This document shows positions 28,744-37,991 of a stretch of DNA of 64,000 nt, in pieces. Numbering within the stretch: position 1 is the stretch's first letter; each line of letters opens with the position of its first letter. The DNA lies in NCBI RefSeq assembly GCF_913774285.1, contig NZ_CAJYHX010000021.1, positions 1 through 64,000 on the forward strand. Reading direction: 5' to 3'. The translations under genes and the position numbers were made by a program. The stretch comes from an uncultured Sphingomonas sp. (GTDB lineage: Bacteria; Pseudomonadota; Alphaproteobacteria; Sphingomonadales; Sphingomonadaceae). The notes below the pieces were generated by a model. That model saw only the letters and a program-made list of their open reading frames with translations, searched no databases and had not been told where the DNA came from.

Positions 28744-29175
28744 TCAGGCGTAGAGGTCGACAACCTCCGCGCCTTCGCCTTCGGCCTCCAGCAGCAGTGT
28801 CCGATGACAGTGGCACGGATCGCGTTCGTAGCAGAGCAACGCGCTCGGCTTCTCCGCTGCCAGCGCGCGCATCTGCGCGACCTGCGCTTGCGCCTCGGGC
28901 AGCCCCAGCTGGACGTCATAGACCTCGCGCAAGGTCGCCACGTCGCCCTTCTTCGCCGCATCGCGCCCGCGCTTGGGGGTGCCGAGCTGCTTGAGATGGA
29001 CATAGTCGATCCCCGCCTCCCGCAGGCTCGCCGCCAAGCTGGACTTGGAAAAGCCCGGGCGGCGCGACAGCGGCAGCGCGCGCACGTCGATCACCCGCTG
29101 CACGCCGGCCTTGGTGAGCGCGGCGAGGAACTCGGCCATGGTGGTGGCTTCATAGCCAATGGTGAAGATCTTCAT
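28744..29175 (-). CDS. DUF488 domain protein
   Basis: A 143-residue DUF488-family protein. The fold markers are MKIFTIGYEATTMAEFLAAL, VIDVRALPLSRRPGFSKSSL and the cysteine-containing C-terminal ALLCYERDPCHCHRTLL, where a CxRDPxxCHR-type motif is the family hallmark. The activity is not established. The start at 29175 has GGAAGGAG at good spacing. It is divergent from the GbsR-type regulator gene, and only about 120 bases separate the two, so the palindromic operator there could affect it as well. Confidence 0.88.
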   Translation of the reverse strand: MKIFTIGYEATTMAEFLAALTKAGVQRVIDVRALPLSRRPGFSKSSLAASLREAGIDYVHLKQLGTPKRGRDAAKKGDVATLREVYDVQLGLPEAQAQVAQMRALAAEKPSALLCYERDPCHCHRTLLLEAEGEGAEVVDLYA

Positions 29176-29237
29176 CGGGGCTCCTTCCCAGCAAGAATGC
29201 ACGGGGTCCCGACTTCGCCGCAACCGCAAACCAGGCG

Positions 29238-29266
29238 TTGACCGTGCGCCGAAATCCTGTTATTTC
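29238..29266 (+). promoter_or_regulatory. Promoter of the GbsR-type regulator
   Basis: TTGACC (29238-29243), a 17-base spacer and TATTTC (29261-29266) form a sigma-70-type promoter; the transcript would start near 29273 and reach the AGAGGA site and GTG start about 20 bases on. Confidence 0.7.
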
Positions 29267-29282
29267 TGAAATTACAGAAATA
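29261..29282. promoter_or_regulatory. Operator palindrome of the GbsR-type regulator
   Basis: Perfect 8-base arms TATTTCTG and CAGAAATA around AAATTA cover the -10 element and the expected transcription start, and end 11 bases before the start codon. The position strongly suggests autorepression. Confidence 0.75.
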
Positions 29283-29293
29283 GAGGAAGCGAC

Positions 29294-29833
29294 GTGATCA
29301 GCGACCATCCCGACGCCAAGGCCTTCATCCTCCATTGGGGAGAAATGGGAACGCATTGGGGGGTCAACCGCTCGGTCGCACAGATCCACGCCCTGCTCTA
29401 TCTCTCCGACACGCCGCTGCCTGCGGAGGACATTGCCGAGGCGCTGGGCCTGGCGCGCTCCAACATCTCCACCGCGCTCAAGGAGCTGATGGCCTACACC
29501 ATCGTCCGGCGCGTCCATATCGAAGGCGATCGCCGCGACCATTTCGTCGCCGAGACCGACCTGTGGGAGTTGCTGCTGCGCATCTCCGCCGAGCGCAAGC
29601 GCCGCGAGATCGATCCCACGCTGGCGCTCCTTGCCGAACTTTCCGAACGGCTCGCAACCGACAAGCACGCACCCGAGCAGCTCCGCGAGCGGATCACGCG
29701 GATGCATCAGTTCATCACGACGCTGGGCGACTGGTACGACCAAATGCGCCAGCTGCCCAAGCCCACGCTGGTCACGCTGATGAAGCTGGGCCGCAGAATC
29801 GCAACCTTCCTCCCCGGCAAACGCGACGGATAG
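29294..29833 (+). CDS. GbsR/MarR family transcriptional regulator
   Basis: A 179-residue winged-helix regulator of the GbsR type. The N-terminal WGEMGTHWGVNRSVAQIHALL is the family signature, followed by the recognition region EDIAEALGLARSNISTALKEL and a wing (IEGDRRDHFVAE); the C-terminal helices (about 90-165) provide the dimer interface. It starts with GTG at 29294 behind AGAGGA. A 22-base palindrome over its own promoter suggests autoregulation. Choline and osmolyte genes, the classical GbsR targets, are absent; the next gene, a membrane SRPBCC protein 27 bases on, is the likely partner. Confidence 0.92.
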   Translation: MISDHPDAKAFILHWGEMGTHWGVNRSVAQIHALLYLSDTPLPAEDIAEALGLARSNISTALKELMAYTIVRRVHIEGDRRDHFVAETDLWELLLRISAERKRREIDPTLALLAELSERLATDKHAPEQLRERITRMHQFITTLGDWYDQMRQLPKPTLVTLMKLGRRIATFLPGKRDG

Positions 29834-29860
29834 CCTCCGGCACGCCGAAAGGAGTTTCCC

Positions 29861-30862
29861 ATGTCCGAACTGTCTCCCCGTCGCCGCAAGGCGGCGATCC
29901 GAGTGGCGTGCGCGCTGGCGGCCGGCCTTGCCTTCTGCCTCGCCGTCTATCTGCTGCTGACGGCCGCCAATCCCAGCGGGCTGATCAGCTTCTCCTTTCT
30001 GGTGATCCTCCCCGCCGCGGTAACCGCCTTCATCCTGGGAATCGCCGATCCGTTCCGCGAGCGCTCGCGCGCCTTCTACACGCGCAAGATCCCGGTGGCG
30101 CTCCTGGTGGCGGTGGTGTCGACCTCGCTCGTGTTTCTCTACGAGGGAATCCTCTGCATCGTCATGCTCGCGCCGGTCTGGTATGGCCTCAGCACGCTGG
30201 GCGGCTATCTCGCCTGGCGCTGGTTCGGCCCGCGCGACGAGGGGGACGGCCAGACGCTCCGCTCCACCGCGCTGCTGCTCGTGCCGGTGCTGGCGATGCA
30301 GGCCGAACCCTATGTTCCGCTGCCCATCGCGAACGTCGTCGTCAGCCGATCGATCGTAGTCGCCGCGGATCCGGCAAAAATCTGGCCGCTCGCCCAGGGC
30401 GTGGGCGCGATCGCGCCCAGCGAAGGGACGTGGAACCTCTCGCAGGACGTGATCCGCCTGCCACGCCCGGTCAGCGCCACGCTGGTCGGCGCCGGGCCCG
30501 GCGCGATCCGCTATGCCCGCTGGCAGCAGGGTCTGTCGTTCAAGGAAGTGATCACCGACTGGCAGCCGGGCAGGCGCCTATGGTGGCGCTTCCGCTTCGA
30601 CAAGGACGAGATGGACGGCTGGAAGCTGCAGGACCGCCACCTGATGCCCGACAGCGCCTATTACCGGATCACCGATGGCGGCTATACGCTGGAGCCGCTG
30701 GGCGACGGCCGCACGCGGCTGACACTCACCACCCACTATCGGGTGCGGACGCCGGTCAACTGGTATGCCCGGCTGTGGGGCGAGCTGTTCCTCGGCGACG
30801 TGTCCAACAACGTCCTTGCGGTGATCGCCCAGCGGGCCGAAGCTGCGGGGGTTGCGCGCTGA
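29861..30862 (+). CDS. Membrane protein with C-terminal SRPBCC domain
   Basis: A 333-residue protein. After a basic N-terminus come about four to five hydrophobic helices (starting about 12, 40, 77, 101 and 134), then a soluble START/SRPBCC-like lipid-binding fold from about residue 160 (SRSIVVAADPAKIWPLAQG; GGYTLEPLGDGRTRLTLTTH). SRPBCC cavities bind hydrophobic ligands; none is known for this protein. It begins 27 bases after the GbsR-type gene, so the regulator probably controls it. A GGAG ribosome-binding site precedes the ATG. Confidence 0.85.
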   Translation: MSELSPRRRKAAIRVACALAAGLAFCLAVYLLLTAANPSGLISFSFLVILPAAVTAFILGIADPFRERSRAFYTRKIPVALLVAVVSTSLVFLYEGILCIVMLAPVWYGLSTLGGYLAWRWFGPRDEGDGQTLRSTALLLVPVLAMQAEPYVPLPIANVVVSRSIVVAADPAKIWPLAQGVGAIAPSEGTWNLSQDVIRLPRPVSATLVGAGPGAIRYARWQQGLSFKEVITDWQPGRRLWWRFRFDKDEMDGWKLQDRHLMPDSAYYRITDGGYTLEPLGDGRTRLTLTTHYRVRTPVNWYARLWGELFLGDVSNNVLAVIAQRAEAAGVAR

Positions 30863-30915
30863 GCCGTGGGGACTATGTCCGCCTGCTTCCCCGTTCCAAC
30901 AGCTAGAGTTTGCCC

Positions 30916-32232
30916 ATGCCCGGCCACGACATCCATATCATCGGCGGCGGCCTCGCCGGATCGGAGGCTGCGTGGCAGCTGGCCCAGGCCGGGCACAAGG
31001 TGCGCCTGTCGGAGATGCGCGGTTCGGGCGAAATGACCCCGGCGCATCAAAGCGACCGGCTGGCGGAACTCGTCTGCTCGAACAGCTTCCGCTCGGACGA
31101 TGCGGACAGCAATGCGGTGGGCCTGCTCCACCAGGAGATGCGCGCGCTCGGCTCGCTGATCCTCACCCAAGGCGACATCCACAAGGTGCCCGCCGGCTCG
31201 GCGCTGGCGGTGGACCGCGACGGCTTCGCGGACGGCGTGACCGCGGCGCTGGAGGCGCATCCGAACATCACCATCGTCCGCGAGCGGGTCGACACGCTGC
31301 CCGCCGAGGGCCGCACCATCGTCGCCACCGGGCCGCTGACCGCGCCGATGCTGGCGGAGAGCATCGGCCGCGCCACGGGCAAGGACAGCCTCGCCTTTTT
31401 CGACGCGATCGCTCCGATCGTCCACCGCGAGTCGATCGACATGGAGATCGCCTGGTTCCAGAGCCGGTGGAACAAGGGCTCGGGCAAAGACTATATCAAC
31501 TGCCCGATGTCCAAAGAGCAGTATCTCGAATTTCACGCCGCGCTGATGGCCGGCGAGAAGACCGAGTTCCGCGAGTGGGAGAATGTCCCCTATTTCGAAG
31601 GCTGCATGCCGATCGAGGTGATGGCCGAGCGCGGGGTCGATACGCTGCGCTACGGGCCGATGAAGGGCGTCGGCCTCGACGACCCGCGCACCGGGCGCTG
31701 GCCCTATGCGGTGGTGCAGCTGCGGCAGGACAATGCCAGCGGCACGCTATGGAACATGGTCGGCTTCCAGACCAAGCTCAAATATGCCGAGCAGGTGCGG
31801 TTGTTCCGGACCATCCCCGGGCTGCAGAATGCCGAGTTCGCGCGGCTGGGCGGGCTGCACCGCAACACCTTCCTGCGCTCGCCCGAGCTGCTCGACGGTA
31901 CGCTGCGGCTGAAGAGCGCGCCCAATATCCGCTTCGCCGGGCAGATCACCGGCTGCGAGGGCTATGTCGAGAGCGCGGCAATCGGGATGCTGGCCGGACG
32001 CTTCGCCGCGGCGGAGATTGCTGGCGTAGACCTGCCGCCGCCGCCGCGCGAGACGGCGCTGGGGGCGCTGCTGTCGCACATCACCGGCGAGGCGGAGATC
32101 GAGACGTACCAGCCGATGAACGTCAATTTCGGGCTGTTCCCGCCGATCGAGGGCCGCACCAAGAAGGCGGATCGCAAGCGGATGTATACCGATCGGGCGC
32201 GGGCGGCGTTGAAGGAGTGGCTGGCGGCCTGA
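30916..32232 (+). CDS. trmFO: Folate/FAD-dependent tRNA m5U54 methyltransferase
   Basis: The 438-residue flavoprotein makes 5-methyluridine at tRNA position 54 using methylenetetrahydrofolate and FADH2. The N-terminal dinucleotide motif [17 protein letters not shown] and the following [14 protein letters not shown] are distinctive, as are CSNSFRSDD and the late [16 protein letters not shown]. Length and layout are those of TrmFO (formerly Gid). The ATG at 30916 is preferred over an in-frame TTG two codons earlier, although its ribosome-binding site is weak. A hairpin repeat separates it from the convergent ppx gene. Confidence 0.95.
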   Translation: MPGHDIHIIGGGLAGSEAAWQLAQAGHKVRLSEMRGSGEMTPAHQSDRLAELVCSNSFRSDDADSNAVGLLHQEMRALGSLILTQGDIHKVPAGSALAVDRDGFADGVTAALEAHPNITIVRERVDTLPAEGRTIVATGPLTAPMLAESIGRATGKDSLAFFDAIAPIVHRESIDMEIAWFQSRWNKGSGKDYINCPMSKEQYLEFHAALMAGEKTEFREWENVPYFEGCMPIEVMAERGVDTLRYGPMKGVGLDDPRTGRWPYAVVQLRQDNASGTLWNMVGFQTKLKYAEQVRLFRTIPGLQNAEFARLGGLHRNTFLRSPELLDGTLRLKSAPNIRFAGQITGCEGYVESAAIGMLAGRFAAAEIAGVDLPPPPRETALGALLSHITGEAEIETYQPMNVNFGLFPPIEGRTKKADRKRMYTDRARAALKEWLAA

Positions 32233-32245
32233 GGGGACACAGCAG

Positions 32246-32380
32246 TCACCCTCACCGTCCCACTGCCTTCGGCAGCGGGTCCCTCCCTCTCCCGCAAGCG
32301 GGAGAGGGCATTGGGCTAAAATCCCTCTCCCGCCGGCGGGAGAGCGAGGGAGGCGCGGAGCGCCGGAAGGGTGAGGGTGA
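32246..32380. repeat. Inverted-repeat element, TCACCCTCACC type
   Basis: A 135-base inverted repeat between the convergent trmFO and ppx genes. The ends TCACCCTCACC and GGTGAGGGTGA are complementary; inside are hairpins CCCTCTCCCGC-AA-GCGGGAGAGGG and CTCTCCCGCCGGCGGGAGAG. It probably also stops transcription from both sides. It shares the CTCCCGC-loop-GCGGGAG core with the copies at 39, 46 and 48 kb. Confidence 0.8.
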
Positions 32381-32402
32381 GTCCGAGTGAACCCCTACCC
32401 CC

Positions 32403-33899
32403 TCACGTTTCCAGCACCGGCTCCTTCGCCATCGCCAGCGCCAGCGCACGGTGGCGCTTTTCCACCGCCTCGCCGTAGAGCGGCTCGTCGCCATCAGCGA
32501 GACTGAGCACCAGCGACGGCCCCTCCAGCCGCAACCGCGAGCGCTTGAGCGGCCGTGCGACCCCGCCGCTCAGCCGCTGGCCGAGCCGCATCGCCAGTCC
32601 CCAGCGCTTGGCCTCCGCCAAAGCCTCAGGTGAGGCCAGCCCTTCGAGCGGCACCGGGCTATCGATCGCCCCGCCCAGCGAGGTGTACAGCGCCTGCGCC
32701 ACGATTGCGCGACCGGCGGCGTCGATGCCGACCCAATTGCCGTGCAGTCCGATCTCCATGCCCCGCTCGGCGCGAAACTCGGGGTTTGCTCGCCAGCCCA
32801 CATCGGCGAGCAGGCAGGCGGCATGCCGCAGCCGCGCCCACTCCGTCCCGTCGCGAAACAGCGGCGCAAGCCAGGCATCGAGCAGATCGCCATGCTCCGG
32901 GAAACGGCCCGAGCGCTGGCCTTCCTCGCGGGCGGCAACGATTAGCGGATCCTGCAGCCGCTCCTCGGCAGAGAGGCGCTGGAACAGCAAGCCTTCGCGC
33001 AGGCCGTAGGCCGATACGATCGTTCCGCTGCTGCCGAGCTGCCTGGTCACTGCCACGAGCAGTGCCGCTGCATCGGCCAGCGAGGGAATGCGCGCGCTCG
33101 ACAGATCAGGCACGGTCTTGAGATCGGCCTTGGTTGCGCCTTCGACGCGACGACCAAGCTCCTCCACCCGGTCGATCGCCAGCGGATAATGATGGACGAT
33201 CGGCAGCGGATAGTTGCTGAGATGCATGTCGAGCTTGGCGAGCGAGCGCCACGAGCCGCCGACCATGTAGAAGGGCAGCCCCTTCCCCCGCCCCTTCCAG
33301 CCTGCCGCCTCGATCATGCGCGTGACCTCGCGCTCCAGCACACCCTTGCCGCGCGCGCGGATCGCGCCAAGGCGAAGGACGCCAAGCGGAAAGGAGACGC
33401 GATCCGTCACCGTGCCCGCAACGACGCGGACCAGCTCCAGGCTGCCTCCGCCAAGATCGCCGACAACACCATCGGCTTCCGGGATCCCCGAAAGCACGCC
33501 GAGACCGGCTGCGGTCGCTTCCTCGACGCCCGACAGCAATTCAACCTCCAGGTCGAGCGCCTTGGCCATCGCCATCAGCTCGCCGCCATTGGAGGCGTCG
33601 CGCACTGCGGCGGTGGCGACGGTGCGCAGCTCGCTCACCTGCATCTCGCGGGCAAGCAACGCGAATCGGCCCAGCGCCGCCCGTGCGCTGGCAAGACCGC
33701 CGGCATGGATCGCGCCCGTCTCGGCAAGCCCCTTGCCCAGGCCCGCCATCACCTTCTCGTTGAAGAGGATCGCCGGCAGCCGTGCCGGGCCTTCATACAC
33801 GACCAGGCGGATCGAATTGGAGCCGATATCGATGATCGCCGTACGCGGCCGGGCGCCTTCGGACTGAGCGCGCGGCTTGCGGAACAGGGCCGTGGCCAC
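32403..33899 (-). CDS. ppx: Exopolyphosphatase (Ppx/GppA family)
   Basis: A 498-residue ASKHA-fold phosphatase that degrades polyphosphate from its ends, or hydrolyses pppGpp. The phosphate-1 motif IIDIGSNSIRLVVYEG is at residues 22-37 and the phosphate-2 region reads VGDLGGGSLELVRV; the C-terminal HD-like helical domain gives the length of the bacterial Ppx type. It begins 4 bases after ppk1, so synthesis and degradation of polyphosphate are encoded on the same mRNA. No GppA-specific feature can be separated by eye. Confidence 0.93.
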   Translation of the reverse strand: MATALFRKPRAQSEGARPRTAIIDIGSNSIRLVVYEGPARLPAILFNEKVMAGLGKGLAETGAIHAGGLASARAALGRFALLAREMQVSELRTVATAAVRDASNGGELMAMAKALDLEVELLSGVEEATAAGLGVLSGIPEADGVVGDLGGGSLELVRVVAGTVTDRVSFPLGVLRLGAIRARGKGVLEREVTRMIEAAGWKGRGKGLPFYMVGGSWRSLAKLDMHLSNYPLPIVHHYPLAIDRVEELGRRVEGATKADLKTVPDLSSARIPSLADAAALLVAVTRQLGSSGTIVSAYGLREGLLFQRLSAEERLQDPLIVAAREEGQRSGRFPEHGDLLDAWLAPLFRDGTEWARLRHAACLLADVGWRANPEFRAERGMEIGLHGNWVGIDAAGRAIVAQALYTSLGGAIDSPVPLEGLASPEALAEAKRWGLAMRLGQRLSGGVARPLKRSRLRLEGPSLVLSLADGDEPLYGEAVEKRHRALALAMAKEPVLET

Positions 33900-33903
33900 C
33901 TGC

Positions 33904-36072
33904 TCAGCCGCCCTTCGTTGCGAGCCGGCGCTTGCGCGGCGACAGCTTGGGCACGGGCTTGCGCGCCTCCACGGCGGCGCCGCGGCCCGAAAGCGAGGGG
34001 TTGGTCATGAAATAGCGGTGCAGGTTGAATTCCCCGTCTTCACCCGGGACGATCCGGTCGTAATGGCCATCGGGCGCGAGCAGCCAGCTCTGTTCGTTGT
34101 CCAGCAGGTTGGCGACCATCACCTGGTCGAGCACCTGGTCGTGCACGGTCTTGTTGAGCAGCGGCAACATGAACTCGACGCGCCGATCGAAGTTGCGCTG
34201 CATCCAGTCGGCCGACGAGATATAGAGCTTGGCGTCGTCATTGGGCAGCGCCTTGCCGTTGCCGAACGCCCAGATGCGGCTGTGCTCCAGGAAGCGGCCG
34301 ACGATCGACTTGACCCGGATATTCTCGCTCATTCCCGCGACGCCGGGCCTCAGGCAGCAGATGCCGCGCACGATCAGCTCGATCTGCACGCCCGCCGCAC
34401 TCGCCTGGTAGAGCTTCTCGATGACTGCGGGGTCGACCAGCGAGTTCATCTTCGCCCAGATCGTGCCCGGCCGGCCGGCGCGGACATGCTCGATCTCCTC
34501 CTCGATCAGCGCGGTCAGGCGCTTCCGCAGATCACGCGGCGAGATGCCGAGCAGTTCCAGATGCTGCGGTTCGACATAGCCGGTGACGTAGTTGAAGATC
34601 TGCGCCGCATCGCGCCCCATCCGCGGATCTGCAGTGAAGAAGCTGAGGTCGGTATAGATCCGCGCGGTGATCGGGTGGTAGTTGCCGGTGCCGAAATGGC
34701 AGTAGGTGCGGTAGCGATCGCCCTCGCGGCGGACGACCATCGAGACCTTGGCGTGGGTCTTCCAGTCGATGAAGCCGTAGACGACCTGCACGCCGGCGCG
34801 TTCCAGCGCAGTCGCCCAATAGAGGTTCTGCTCCTCGTCGAAGCGGGCCTTGAGCTCGACCACCGCGGTCACCGACTTGCCGGCTTCGGCGGCGGCGATC
34901 AGCGCGTTGATGACGGCGGGCTGCTTGCCGGCGCGGTAGAGCGTCTGCTTGATCGCCACCACGTCCGGGTCCGCCGCTGCCTGCTGGAGGAAGCTGAGCA
35001 CCACGTCGAACGTCTCATACGGGTGGTGGACGATGATGTCTTTCGCCCGGATCGCCGCGAAGCAATCGCCGCCATATTCGCGGATCCGCTCGGGGAAGCG
35101 CGCCGAGAAGGGGGTGAACTTCAGGTCCGGCCGGTCCTCGTCGACCAGCATCGACAGGTCACCGACGCCGAGAAAGCCGCCGGTCTCGGTGAGCAGCGCG
35201 TCGCTGCCGCCCAGCTCTTCCTTGAGCACCGCTTCGAGATCGGGGGCGATGCCCTCCTCCATCTCCAGGCGAATCACGCGGCCCCTGCGGCGGCGCTTGA
35301 TCGCAGAGCGGAAGGTGAGGACGAGATCCTCGGCTTCTTCCTCGATTTCGATGTCGCTGTCGCGCAGCACCCGGAAGGTGGCGGCGGCGAGCATCTCGTA
35401 GCCGGGGAAGAGCAGCCCCCAGAAATGCTTGATCAGCGTCTCGATCGCGACATAGCGCGCCGGGCTGCCGGGCAGGCGGACGAAGCGCTTGAGCGTCGTC
35501 GGCAGCATCACCAGTTCCTGGATCGGCTCGCGATCGGACTTGCGCAGCAGGTTGAAGATCACGCTCGATCCCTGGTTGGGGATGAACGGGAACGGGTGGG
35601 CGGGGTCGAGTGCCTGCGGCGTCAGGATCGGGAAGATCTGCTCGCGGAAATGGTTGGCGAGCCATTGCTCGGTCTCGCCCTCGATCGCATCGGCTTCGAG
35701 CACGAAGATGTTGGCGACCGCGAGCTGGGCCCGGATGTCCACCCACACCGCCTGCTGCTCGTCGGCGAGCGTCGCGGCCTCGGCGGAGATCGCCTCCAGC
35801 TGCTGCGCGGGGGTGAGCCCGTCGGCCGAGCGCGTATCGATATTCTGGAGCTGCTGGCCCATCAGGCCCGCGACGCGGACCATGAAGAACTCGTCGAAAT
35901 TGCTGCCCGAGATGGAGAGGAAGCGCAGCCGCTCCAGCAGCGGATGGGCGGGGTTGCACGCCTCCTCCATCACGCGGCGGTTGAAGGCCAGCCAGGAGAG
36001 CTCGCGGTTGAAGTAACGCGCTTCGGTGGGATCGGCGGGGGCGATGGTCGCAGGTGCGGCGGATTCGGTCAT
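33904..36072 (-). CDS. ppk1: Polyphosphate kinase 1
   Basis: The 722-residue membrane-associated PPK1 polymerises the gamma-phosphate of ATP into polyphosphate. The N-terminal domain opens with RYFNRELSWLAFNRRVMEEA, the catalytic domain carries the autophosphorylated His in CHFGTGNYHP and the second conserved His region near the C-terminus (SSADWMQRNFDRRVE). Its start overlaps the hdaA stop by 4 bases and ppx follows by 4 bases. No PHO box is seen in this operon, whereas one stands before pitA 24 kb away. Confidence 0.97.
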   Translation of the reverse strand: MTESAAPATIAPADPTEARYFNRELSWLAFNRRVMEEACNPAHPLLERLRFLSISGSNFDEFFMVRVAGLMGQQLQNIDTRSADGLTPAQQLEAISAEAATLADEQQAVWVDIRAQLAVANIFVLEADAIEGETEQWLANHFREQIFPILTPQALDPAHPFPFIPNQGSSVIFNLLRKSDREPIQELVMLPTTLKRFVRLPGSPARYVAIETLIKHFWGLLFPGYEMLAAATFRVLRDSDIEIEEEAEDLVLTFRSAIKRRRRGRVIRLEMEEGIAPDLEAVLKEELGGSDALLTETGGFLGVGDLSMLVDEDRPDLKFTPFSARFPERIREYGGDCFAAIRAKDIIVHHPYETFDVVLSFLQQAAADPDVVAIKQTLYRAGKQPAVINALIAAAEAGKSVTAVVELKARFDEEQNLYWATALERAGVQVVYGFIDWKTHAKVSMVVRREGDRYRTYCHFGTGNYHPITARIYTDLSFFTADPRMGRDAAQIFNYVTGYVEPQHLELLGISPRDLRKRLTALIEEEIEHVRAGRPGTIWAKMNSLVDPAVIEKLYQASAAGVQIELIVRGICCLRPGVAGMSENIRVKSIVGRFLEHSRIWAFGNGKALPNDDAKLYISSADWMQRNFDRRVEFMLPLLNKTVHDQVLDQVMVANLLDNEQSWLLAPDGHYDRIVPGEDGEFNLHRYFMTNPSLSGRGAAVEARKPVPKLSPRKRRLATKGG

Positions 36073-36683
36073 TCGCTCTCGCTATCGTCGGAATGCGTCA
36101 AAAGGCTTGCAGCCTGGAGTGTAGTCTTCACCACCGGGATCGACAAACGGCCGTCGGTCTCCATCTCCAGCACATCGGCAACGCGCAGGATGGCGACATG
36201 GCTGCGCTCGATGCGCTTGGCGATCCAGGCGATGACCGCGGGCGTGGCGTGCAGCAGGTGCCGGATGAAGGCGCGCTCCAGCAGCAGCGGGATCAGCGCA
36301 TCATCGGGCGGCCCGATCTCCAGCAGCGGCGAGGCGGCGAGGCGCGAGCGCAGATCGGGCAGCGTCACCTCCCACAGCGGCGGCGCGGCGTCGGCGACGA
36401 TCAGCAGCGGGCGGCGCGCGCCCTGCGCGTCGTTCCAGGCGTGGAAGATGTCGGCCTCGTCGGCGCGTTCGGCATCGTCGATGATCGTCGCGCCGTTCTT
36501 GGCAGCGAAGATCCGCGCGAGCAGGCTGCGGCCGGACTTGCGCGGGCCCACCAGCAGCGCCGCCATGACCGGCCACGTTGCCCAGTGTTCGAGCTGTTGG
36601 ACGGCGCGGGCGTTCGAGTCGCTGACCAGGAAGTCCGTCTCGCTCGCCTCGGGCAGACCCAGCGGCAGGCGGAGCTGGCTCAT
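36069..36683 (-). CDS. hdaA: DnaA regulatory inactivator HdaA
   Basis: A 204-residue DnaA-like AAA+ protein lacking DnaA's DNA-binding domain, matching Hda/HdaA, which with the beta clamp stimulates ATP hydrolysis by DnaA after initiation. The N-terminal QLRLPLG is the clamp-binding peptide (Q-L-x-L-P-L), and ALLVGPRKSGRSLLARIF corresponds to a P-loop in which the canonical GKT is replaced (GPRKSGRS), as often in alphaproteobacterial homologues. It overlaps both neighbours by 4 bases, linking replication control and polyphosphate synthesis in one transcript. Confidence 0.9.
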   Translation of the reverse strand: MSQLRLPLGLPEASETDFLVSDSNARAVQQLEHWATWPVMAALLVGPRKSGRSLLARIFAAKNGATIIDDAERADEADIFHAWNDAQGARRPLLIVADAAPPLWEVTLPDLRSRLAASPLLEIGPPDDALIPLLLERAFIRHLLHATPAVIAWIAKRIERSHVAILRVADVLEMETDGRLSIPVVKTTLQAASLLTHSDDSESE

Positions 36684-37927
36684 TGCGCCTTGGGGGTCGG
36701 CGATGCTTGCGGCGCGGCGCCGCGGCGGATGCGGAGCACGCCCGGCCCTTCCTGCACGCTCCAGCCGCGCGACTCGAGTGCGGCGCGGAGAGCCGCCTGC
36801 GATCCGTCGAACGACACGCGCATCACCGAGATGCCGCCCAGCGCAAGGCTGGTGGTCGTAGCACTGCGCACGCCCGGCACGCCCCGCACGGCACTTTCCG
36901 AGGCGTTGACCGCGGCAGCATTGGGCGTTTCAACCTGCACCGAAAGCGACATGGTGCTGCTCGTCGCCCCCGGCGTGGTCTCCACGCTCGGCAGCGGCGT
37001 CGGCAGCGGGGTTTCCTCGGGCGTCGGCGCGGCAGGCTGCGCGACCGGCGGCCGCGCCGCGAGCACCGCATCGGTATGCAGCCGGCCGTCGGTCAGCGCC
37101 GCCTGATAGGCCTTGTCGATCCGAGCCACGGCGGTGTCGAAAAGCGCGTCGATCGCGTCGCCATTGTCGATCCGCAGCGCGAAACTGGTGATCGGATCCT
37201 TGTCCGGCCCATGCGTCGCCGAGAAGATGCCGACGATCGGCCCGCCCGGATAGTCGCGGCGCAGCTGCACCTCGGCAACGAGCGTGTCGACCGCGCCATA
37301 TTGATCGAGGATCGTCCGCCACCAGTTGCGACCGTGGCGCAGCGTCTGGCCGGTATTGACCAGCAGCCGGTCCGCGCCGGTACCGCGCAGGCGGACATAG
37401 TCGATCGTGCTGCCCGCGGCGCGCAGCCGGTTCCAGGCGCGCGCCCAGGCGGTATCGCGCTCGAACACTTGGCCGACGCCGCCCGAATATTGCAGCGGCA
37501 CCAAGAGCATCGGCGGCGAATGGGTGACCGCGATCGACACGCCCAGGATCGAGCCTGCCTTGGCGCGATCGAACTGTACGCCGAGGCTGGCGATATAGCG
37601 GTTGGGCCCGATCTGCTCGCGCTCGACGACGATGCCGGTGACGATCGCGTCCAGCGCCGAATCGGAGAGCGAGCCCGGCTTGCCGGTGAGCTGCTGCGAT
37701 AGCATCGACCAGCCCTTGCGCTGCGCGATCCGCCAGCCGCCCTGACGCGCGATGTCGGCGCTCTTGCCCGAGACGTCGACTTTCACGCCGCTCACTTCGA
37801 AGCTGCCGGCGGTGCCTACGGGTGCTACGGGCGCCCCGCCCTGCCCGCGTGCCGCCATGATGCCCGCACCGGCGAGCGCGAGCGCCGAAAGGGCGCCAAG
37901 GACGGTTTTGGGACGGCGAAACTGCAT
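36680..37927 (-). CDS. Exported DUF2066-like protein
   Basis: A 415-residue protein of unknown function with an N-terminal hydrophobic signal/anchor (about residues 8-27). The mature part consists of a repeated alpha-beta region ([20 protein letters not shown]) typical of DUF2066-type proteins, a proline/threonine-rich linker near residues 315-340, and a C-terminal ferredoxin-like fold ([19 protein letters not shown]) resembling a heavy-metal-associated domain but with no CxxC. In Gammaproteobacteria a DUF2066 gene also lies between purM and hda, as here, which supports the family call. The start at 37927 is set by the signal peptide. Confidence 0.7.
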   Translation of the reverse strand: MQFRRPKTVLGALSALALAGAGIMAARGQGGAPVAPVGTAGSFEVSGVKVDVSGKSADIARQGGWRIAQRKGWSMLSQQLTGKPGSLSDSALDAIVTGIVVEREQIGPNRYIASLGVQFDRAKAGSILGVSIAVTHSPPMLLVPLQYSGGVGQVFERDTAWARAWNRLRAAGSTIDYVRLRGTGADRLLVNTGQTLRHGRNWWRTILDQYGAVDTLVAEVQLRRDYPGGPIVGIFSATHGPDKDPITSFALRIDNGDAIDALFDTAVARIDKAYQAALTDGRLHTDAVLAARPPVAQPAAPTPEETPLPTPLPSVETTPGATSSTMSLSVQVETPNAAAVNASESAVRGVPGVRSATTTSLALGGISVMRVSFDGSQAALRAALESRGWSVQEGPGVLRIRRGAAPQASPTPKAQ

Positions 37928-37991
37928 GCGGGCGCCCTTTTGGCGAACCGGGCGTGGAAATCCAAGCGCGTTGTGGCTAGGGCGCTCTGCC

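Noticed and set aside
33877..36861. A 994-codon open frame on the plus strand opposite ppk1 and hdaA
   Set aside because: It is the antisense shadow of well-conserved genes in very GC-rich DNA; composition is Arg/Ala/His-biased and has no recognisable domain.
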